A DNA stretch of 9,677 nt from Acidimicrobiaceae bacterium. GTDB taxonomy: Bacteria > Actinomycetota > Acidimicrobiia > Acidimicrobiales > MedAcidi-G1. The position numbers and the translations under genes are program-made. The stretch spans positions 44,875 through 54,551 of the forward strand of contig PBUO01000020.1 in assembly GCA_002727895.1 (NCBI GenBank), given 5' to 3'. Below, piece after piece: positions 5,750 to 9,677 of the stretch; the first letter of the stretch is position 1, and each line of letters opens with the position of its first letter. The notes under the pieces are model-generated. The model was given only the letters and a program-made list of their open reading frames with translations. It did no database searches and was not told the origin of the DNA.

Positions 5750-6889
5750 GTGCCGGTCACCGAATCCCAGGTCGTCGACGCCCTTCGACCCGTGCAGGAC
5801 CCCGAGTTGCGGCGCAGCATCGTGGACCTCGGCATGGTCCGGACCATCGGGATCGACGGTGGCCGGGTCGACGTCGAGGTGGCCCTGACGGTGCCCGGCT
5901 GCCCCATGAAGGCCGAGATCCAGGCCGCGGTGGACGGCGCCGTGGCCGCCCTGGACGGCGTCGACGCAGTGGGCGTGTCGTTCACCACCATGACCGAGTC
6001 CGAGCTGGCCGAGTTGCGCGAGCGCCTGCACGGCGACCCGGCGGCCACCGCAGGCACCAACTCCACCTACGGCCACTCCGAGGGGCGGGCCGTGCCGTTC
6101 GCCGAGGCCAACTCGTCGACCCGGGTCCTGCTGGTGGCCTCTGGCAAGGGCGGCGTGGGCAAGTCGTCGGTAACCACCAACCTGGCCGTGGCCCTGGCCG
6201 GCCGGGGGAAGGACGTGGCCGTCGTCGACGCCGACGTCTGGGGCTTCTCCATCCCCCGGATGCTGGGCGTGTCTCACGCCCCGACGGTCATCGACGAGAT
6301 GCTGATCCCGCCGGAGGCCCACGGGGTGCGGTGTATCTCCATGGGCTTCTTCGCCGAGGAGGACCAGCCGGTCATTTGGCGGGGCCCCATGTTGCACAAG
6401 GCCCTCGAGCAGTTCCTGACCGACGTCTACTGGGACGAGCCCGACTACCTCTTGGTCGACCTGCCTCCGGGCACCGGCGACATCTCCATCTCGTTGGCCG
6501 GGTTTCTGCCCACTGCCGAGATGTACGTGGTGACCACGCCGCAGCCGGCCGCCCAGACAGTGGCCCAGCGGGCCGCCTTCATGGCCGAGAAGGTCAACCT
6601 AAAGGTCCACGGAGTGATCGAGAACATGTCGTGGTTCACCGGCGACGACGGGACCCGCTACGAGCTGTTCGGCGCCGGTGGCGGCTCGGCGCTGGCCGAG
6701 CGCCTCGACGTGCCTCTGGTCGGCCGGGTGCCGCTAGTGCCGGCCCTGCGCGACGGCTCCGACCACGGCCGCCCGGTGGCCGCCGACCCCTCGACCGAGG
6801 TCGGGGCGGTCTTCGCCGAGATGGCCCGGGTGCTGGACGAGGACATGAAGCCGACCAAGCGTCGGCACCGCGAATTGAAGGTCATCTGA
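5750..6889 (+). CDS. mrp: Mrp/ApbC-type Fe-S cluster carrier P-loop ATPase
   Basis: Mrp/ApbC/Nbp35 proteins bind and deliver Fe-S clusters to apoproteins in the cytosol. The 379-residue product has an N-terminal DUF59/MIP18-like domain (about residues 4-80, with LTVPGCPM around C51), then a MinD-like ATPase domain. The deviant Walker A is ASGKGGVGKSS with the signature lysine K133 and K138, followed by VVDADVWGFSIPRMLG and DLPPGTGDIS. The region after ENMSWF (about residues 295-308), where most Mrp/Nbp35 proteins carry the cluster-binding CxxC, reads TGDDGTRYELFG with no cysteine. I recall that several actinobacterial Mrp proteins share this loss. The GTG at 5750 is supported by an AGGAG. It is divergent from the SufR-like regulator gene and followed by the DUF3107 gene 40 bp downstream. 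Confidence 0.94.
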   Translation: MPVTESQVVDALRPVQDPELRRSIVDLGMVRTIGIDGGRVDVEVALTVPGCPMKAEIQAAVDGAVAALDGVDAVGVSFTTMTESELAELRERLHGDPAATAGTNSTYGHSEGRAVPFAEANSSTRVLLVASGKGGVGKSSVTTNLAVALAGRGKDVAVVDADVWGFSIPRMLGVSHAPTVIDEMLIPPEAHGVRCISMGFFAEEDQPVIWRGPMLHKALEQFLTDVYWDEPDYLLVDLPPGTGDISISLAGFLPTAEMYVVTTPQPAAQTVAQRAAFMAEKVNLKVHGVIENMSWFTGDDGTRYELFGAGGGSALAERLDVPLVGRVPLVPALRDGSDHGRPVAADPSTEVGAVFAEMARVLDEDMKPTKRRHRELKVI

Positions 6890-6893
6890 CCTT
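6878..6893. other. 16-bp dyad across the mrp stop codon
   Basis: AAGGTCA (6878-6884) and TGACCTT (6887-6893) are perfect 7-bp inverted arms separated by TC, with the mrp stop TGA in the right arm. As RNA it could form a 6-bp stem with a 4-nt loop, too short and without a T-tract for a convincing terminator. As DNA it could be a protein site ahead of the DUF3107 gene. Nothing in the sequence decides between these or chance. Confidence 0.35.
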
Positions 6894-6929
6894 GAGATCA
6901 TCCGACCGACGGAGACACGGGAGCGACAC

Positions 6930-7160
6930 GTGGACGTACGCATCGGGGTGACCAACACCCCCAAGGAGATCACCGTAGAGATGGCCGACGACGTGGATGT
7001 TGACGGCCTGGTGGCCGAGGTCGAGCAGGCGGTGGCCGGAGACGGAGCCGTGCTGTGGCTGACCGACGTGCGCGGTCGTCGGGTCGGGGTGCCGGCCGAG
7101 CGCATCGCCTACGTCGACCTGGGTGCCGCGGGGGGCACCAACCCGGTCGGCTTCGGCTGA
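6930..7160 (+). CDS. DUF3107 family small protein
   Basis: This 76-residue protein begins MDVRIGVTNTPKEITVEM and ends with VPAERIAYVDLG plus a short Gly-rich tail, the pattern of the actinobacterial DUF3107 family, whose function I do not know. It is acidic and has no membrane segment or signal peptide. Its alternating hydrophobic stretches suggest a compact alpha/beta fold. The GTG at 6930 is preceded by GGGAG (6919-6923) six bases away, a good Shine-Dalgarno. It lies 40 bp after mrp and 46 bp before the histidine kinase gene, all on the same strand, so co-transcription with mrp is plausible but unproven. Base composition matches its neighbours. Confidence 0.88.
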   Translation: MDVRIGVTNTPKEITVEMADDVDVDGLVAEVEQAVAGDGAVLWLTDVRGRRVGVPAERIAYVDLGAAGGTNPVGFG

Positions 7161-7175
7161 CCCGACCTGCGGGTC
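7159..7175 (+). terminator. Short hairpin after the DUF3107 gene
   Basis: GACCCG (7159-7164) pairs with CGGGTC (7170-7175) over a 5-nt loop ACCTG, starting inside the DUF3107 stop codon. There is no T-tract, so it is at best a weak or attenuating terminator. The rest of the 46-bp gap to 7206 shows no clear -10 box. Confidence 0.3.
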
Positions 7176-7206
7176 GTCGTCGACGCGGACGACCTGAACG
7201 AACCCC

Positions 7207-8787
7207 ATGGCGACCCTCGCCGAGTTGGCCCGCTCGCACACCGAGCTCGACGAGGCGCGCATCGCCCACCTGCAGGACCTCGCCAGCACCTGGGGGCTGC
7301 TGGCCGACCTCTCCTTCGCCGACCTGCTGCTATTCGGCCACGGTGGGCACAGCGGTGGGGGACAGGCGTCCGACCGCCTGGTGCTGCTCGGGCATGTGCG
7401 GCCGACCACCGGGACCACGCTCTACCGGGCCGATCTGATGGGCCAGGTGTTCGAGGCCCGGCGCCGACCCCTCGTCAGCGAGGCCCTCGCCACCGGGTCC
7501 ACGGTCCGGGGCACGGTCAACGTGGGTGCCGACCGCGACGTCCGGGTCACCGCGGTGCCCGTCCGCCGCGACGGCGAGGTGGTGGCCGTGCTGGCCCGGG
7601 AGCGGATCCGCACCGACGACCGCACGTCCAGCGAGCAGGAACGCACCTACGTCGGAGTGTTCGACCGGTTCGCGGCGATGATCGAACGGGGCGAGTTCCC
7701 TTACCGCGACGAGGAACGCCTCCGCCACCGGACGCCGCGGGTCGGGGACGGCCTGCTCCTAGTCGACGCCGACGGGCGCATCGAGTTCGCCTCTCCGAAC
7801 GCCGTGTCATCACTCCACCGCCTGGGCCTGACCCGAGGTGTGACCGGGGCCCGCTTCGGCGACACCGGCCTCGGGTCGGCGATGCTGCGTTCTGCGTTCG
7901 CCCGGCGGACCGCGGTGATCGACGAGCTGGAACGGACCGACGACCGCTCGGAGGTGAGCCTGTCGATGGTTAGCCACTGCTTCCCGCTCCTGGACCACGG
8001 GGAGGCCACCGGCGCCATCGTGCTGGTCCGCGACGTGACCGAACTACGGCGGCGGGACCGCCAGCTGGTGTCCCGGGATACCACCATCCGGGAGATCCAC
8101 CATCGGGTGAAGAACAACCTCCAGACCATCTCGTCGCTGCTCCGCCTTCAGGCCCGGCGCCTCCACGGCGAGGAGGCCCGCTCCGCGCTCGGCGAGTCCG
8201 TGCGGCGCATCGGCGCCATCTCGGTGGTCCACGAGACGCTGGCCCAGAGCACCGACGACGACGTGGCCTTTGCCGAGATCGTGCGGCCCCTGGTGCGGGT
8301 GGTGGAGGAGAGCGTGTCGTCGCCGCTGCGCCCGCTGGCCTTCACCGTGGAGGGTGACGCCGGCACGGTGCCCGGCCAGGTCACCACCACTTTGGCCGTC
8401 GTGTTGACCGAGCTGCTCCAGAACACCGTTGACCACGCCTTCCCGGCGCCCGGCAACTCCCCGGAGCCGGGGGCGGCGGGGCCGGAGGCCGAGGGTGGCG
8501 GGGAGCACGATCCCGAGCCGGGGTCGGTCCGGATCGAGCTTGAGCGGCGCAGCGACGGGCTGTCGGTCCGGGTGGTCGACGACGGGGTGGGCCTACCCGA
8601 CGGCTTTGACGTGGCCGAGGCCACCGGCCTTGGCCTGACCATCGTCCGGACGTTCGTGGAGGGCGAGCTGGGCGGCCGGATCAGCCTGTCGCCGGTGCCG
8701 CGGGGCCGGGGCACGGTGGCCGAGGTGCGGGTGCCGGCCAGCTGTCTCGTCAGCCCGTGGGGCGACTCCCGGGATCCGACCGGCTGA
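7207..8787 (+). CDS. pdtaS: PdtaS-like soluble sensor histidine kinase (HisKA_2)
   Basis: This 526-residue kinase has no membrane segment and should be cytosolic. The N-terminal region (about 1-145) resembles the GAF-like domain of PdtaS. A PAS-like domain follows (about 170-285; GDGLLLVDADGRIEFASPNA). The HisKA_2 H-box reads REIHHRVKNNLQTISSLLRL, with H299 (of HRVKNN) the probable phosphate acceptor. The ATPase domain shows the N-box LTELLQNTVDHAF (N406), the G1 box DDGVGLP (458-464) and GLGLTIV (474-480), so it looks active. A Pro/Gly/Glu-rich insert (about 413-440) sits just after the N-box. In mycobacteria PdtaS signals to PdtaR, an ANTAR RNA-binding response regulator; no such gene is in the window. 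The ATG at 7207 fits the domain start but has no strong Shine-Dalgarno. Confidence 0.88.
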   Translation: MATLAELARSHTELDEARIAHLQDLASTWGLLADLSFADLLLFGHGGHSGGGQASDRLVLLGHVRPTTGTTLYRADLMGQVFEARRRPLVSEALATGSTVRGTVNVGADRDVRVTAVPVRRDGEVVAVLARERIRTDDRTSSEQERTYVGVFDRFAAMIERGEFPYRDEERLRHRTPRVGDGLLLVDADGRIEFASPNAVSSLHRLGLTRGVTGARFGDTGLGSAMLRSAFARRTAVIDELERTDDRSEVSLSMVSHCFPLLDHGEATGAIVLVRDVTELRRRDRQLVSRDTTIREIHHRVKNNLQTISSLLRLQARRLHGEEARSALGESVRRIGAISVVHETLAQSTDDDVAFAEIVRPLVRVVEESVSSPLRPLAFTVEGDAGTVPGQVTTTLAVVLTELLQNTVDHAFPAPGNSPEPGAAGPEAEGGGEHDPEPGSVRIELERRSDGLSVRVVDDGVGLPDGFDVAEATGLGLTIVRTFVEGELGGRISLSPVPRGRGTVAEVRVPASCLVSPWGDSRDPTG

Positions 8788-8817
8788 CCTGCCATCCCCG
8801 GGGCCTAGGGTCGGGGC
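8784..8817 (+). promoter_or_regulatory. Leaderless-type promoter of the phosphodiesterase gene
   Basis: TAGGGT (8806-8811) is followed by exactly six bases and then the GTG start at 8818, the same spacing as upstream of the SufR-like gene. A partial -35, CTGACC (8784-8789, four of six matches to TTGACA), lies 16 bp upstream and overlaps the kinase stop codon. No Shine-Dalgarno is needed if the transcript starts at the GTG. This implies the gene is expressed independently of pdtaS. Confidence 0.6.
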
Positions 8818-9525
8818 GTGTCCGACGGTTCCTCCTCCCGACGCCCGCTGGTGGTGGCCCACCGTGGCGCCTCGGCCGACCGCCTCGAGAACACCGTCGA
8901 GGCCTTCGTGGAGGCCCGGGACCAGGGCGCCGACTGGGTGGAGCTGGACGTGCGGATCTCGGCCGATGACGTCCTCGTCGTCCACCACGACGCCCACTAT
9001 CCCGACGGCCGCCTCGTCCGGGACGTGCCCATGGGCGAGGTGCCCGACCAAGTCCCGTCACTGGCCGAGGCGTTCGAGGCCTGCGACGGCATGGGCGTCA
9101 ACGTCGAGGTCAAGAACCTGCCCGGCGACCCCGACCACGAGGCCTCGGTGGTGGCCTGCGAGGCGGTGGCCGGCCTGGCCTCGGCCTACCGCCCGCCCGA
9201 GCTCCTGCTGGTGTCGTCGTTCGACATCGCGGCCGTGGACCGCATCCGGGCCACCGACCCGACGGTGCCCACTGCCTGGGTGGTGGCCGAGCGGCACGGC
9301 ACGAACCTGGTGCTGGACCGCACGGTGACCCACGGGCACGGCTCGGTGAACCCGTGGGACGAGTTGGTCGACGAGCACCTGGTGGAGGCCTCGCACGCCC
9401 GTGGCCTGTCGGTCCTGGTGTGGACGGTGGACGACGCCGAGCGGATGGAACGCCTGGCTACCTGGGGCGTGGACGGCATCATCACCAACCGGCCGGGCCT
9501 GGCCCGGTCGGTTGTCGACGGCTGA
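8818..9525 (+). CDS. Glycerophosphodiester phosphodiesterase (GDPD family)
   Basis: GDPD enzymes hydrolyse glycerophosphodiesters to sn-glycerol 3-phosphate and an alcohol, using a metal ion in a TIM barrel. The 235-residue product has VAHRGASADRLENT (H15, R16, E24, N25), WVELDVRISADDVLVVHHD (E42, D44, H57) and VNVEVKN (E97, K99). It ends with WGVDGIITNRPGLA, the usual GDPD finish. These are the catalytic and metal-binding positions of the family. Length is normal for a single-domain soluble GDPD, and no signal peptide is visible, so it is probably cytosolic. The GTG at 8818 is supported by the leaderless-type promoter and places HRG at the expected distance. The physiological substrate (phospholipid breakdown products or teichoic-type polymers) cannot be told from sequence. 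Confidence 0.93.
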   Translation: MSDGSSSRRPLVVAHRGASADRLENTVEAFVEARDQGADWVELDVRISADDVLVVHHDAHYPDGRLVRDVPMGEVPDQVPSLAEAFEACDGMGVNVEVKNLPGDPDHEASVVACEAVAGLASAYRPPELLLVSSFDIAAVDRIRATDPTVPTAWVVAERHGTNLVLDRTVTHGHGSVNPWDELVDEHLVEASHARGLSVLVWTVDDAERMERLATWGVDGIITNRPGLARSVVDG

Positions 9526-9543
9526 GCCGCACCGGGGCGCGGG

Positions 9544-9677
9544 TCAGGCGAGGGCCGGTGAGCCCAGAGGGACCACGACGTCCAGGGCCGACCGATGGTG
9601 CCGGACCTCCACGGTGGTCGCCTCCCCCACGTGGTCGCCGTCGACCTGCAGCGGCACCGGCCGATCGGCGGTGACCG
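9544..9677 (-). CDS. C-terminal end of a diacylglycerol kinase family lipid kinase (partial)
   Basis: The - strand is open from the right edge to a TGA at 9546-9544, giving the last 43 residues of a protein whose start lies beyond the window. The readable end includes RPVPLQVDGDHVGEAT and then a hydrophobic strand LDVVVPLG. The pattern of Pro, hydrophobic-Gln-hydrophobic, Asp-Gly-(Asp/Glu) followed by a final beta strand is typical of the C-terminus of YegS/DgkB-type lipid kinases, where the D-G-D/E turn helps form the second domain. It converges on the GDPD gene with an 18-bp gap (9526-9543). The family call rests on this short end alone. Related NAD-kinase-like folds cannot be fully excluded. 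Confidence 0.7.
   Translation of the reverse strand, partial: VTADRPVPLQVDGDHVGEATTVEVRHHRSALDVVVPLGSPALA

Noticed and set aside
6878..6893. Resemblance of AGGTCA-n-TGACCT to a steroid-receptor response element
   Set aside because: This is a eukaryotic motif with no meaning in a bacterial genome. Only the plain dyad is reported.
5389..6951. 520-codon + strand open frame over the regulator and mrp
   Set aside because: Low-complexity Arg/Gly/Pro product in a shadow frame. The regulator on the - strand and Mrp in another + frame explain the region.
1..9677. Mobile element, toxin-antitoxin, defence or biosynthetic cluster
   Set aside because: No transposase, integrase, terminal repeats, small paired toxins or atypical base composition were seen. 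All genes fit housekeeping families.

Overview
The window is very G+C-rich, gene-dense chromosomal DNA that looks actinobacterial, and an Acidimicrobiia-like lineage is a plausible guess. The evidence is a small DUF3107 protein (a family largely confined to Actinobacteria), a soluble PdtaS-type HisKA_2 sensor kinase, an actinobacterial-style Mrp without the usual CxxC, frequent GTG starts, and two promoters with the leaderless spacing TAnnnT-N6-GTG. The placement is inferred from gene content; no rRNA or other phylogenetic marker is present.

Left block (4-4383, + strand): four genes of the System I cytochrome c maturation (Ccm) pathway, in the order ccmE (haem chaperone), ccmF (haem lyase membrane subunit), ccmG (thioredoxin-like reductant) and a ccmH/ccmI fusion (apocytochrome thiol reductase plus TPR chaperone). 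Each of the three junctions is a 4-nt GTGA overlap, so the block reads as one translationally coupled operon that probably continues left into ccmA/B/C. Two competing inverted repeats lie on the ccmG/ccmH junction.

Middle block (4383-6889): a 14-bp tandem repeat fills the gap between the ccm operon and a convergent two-gene operon on the - strand. That operon encodes a SufR/COG2345-type winged-helix regulator with C-terminal cysteines and a small SixA-like histidine phosphatase. The regulator is divergent from mrp, which encodes an Fe-S cluster carrier ATPase, across about 91 bp. This arrangement suggests that the regulator senses Fe-S status and controls itself and mrp.

Right block (6930-9677): a DUF3107 protein, a PdtaS-like cytosolic histidine kinase with no response regulator beside it, a leaderless glycerophosphodiester phosphodiesterase gene, and, convergent with it at the right edge, the 3' end of a diacylglycerol-kinase-family lipid kinase. 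That last reading frame runs off the window.

I see no mobile element, CRISPR array, tRNA, rRNA or defence cassette, and no intergenic gap longer than about 100 bp. Every gene fits a known family, and I found no clear undescribed multi-gene system. The points worth a second look are small: the repeat-built convergent gap, the alternative hairpins at ccmH, the SufR-like/mrp divergon and the matching leaderless promoters.
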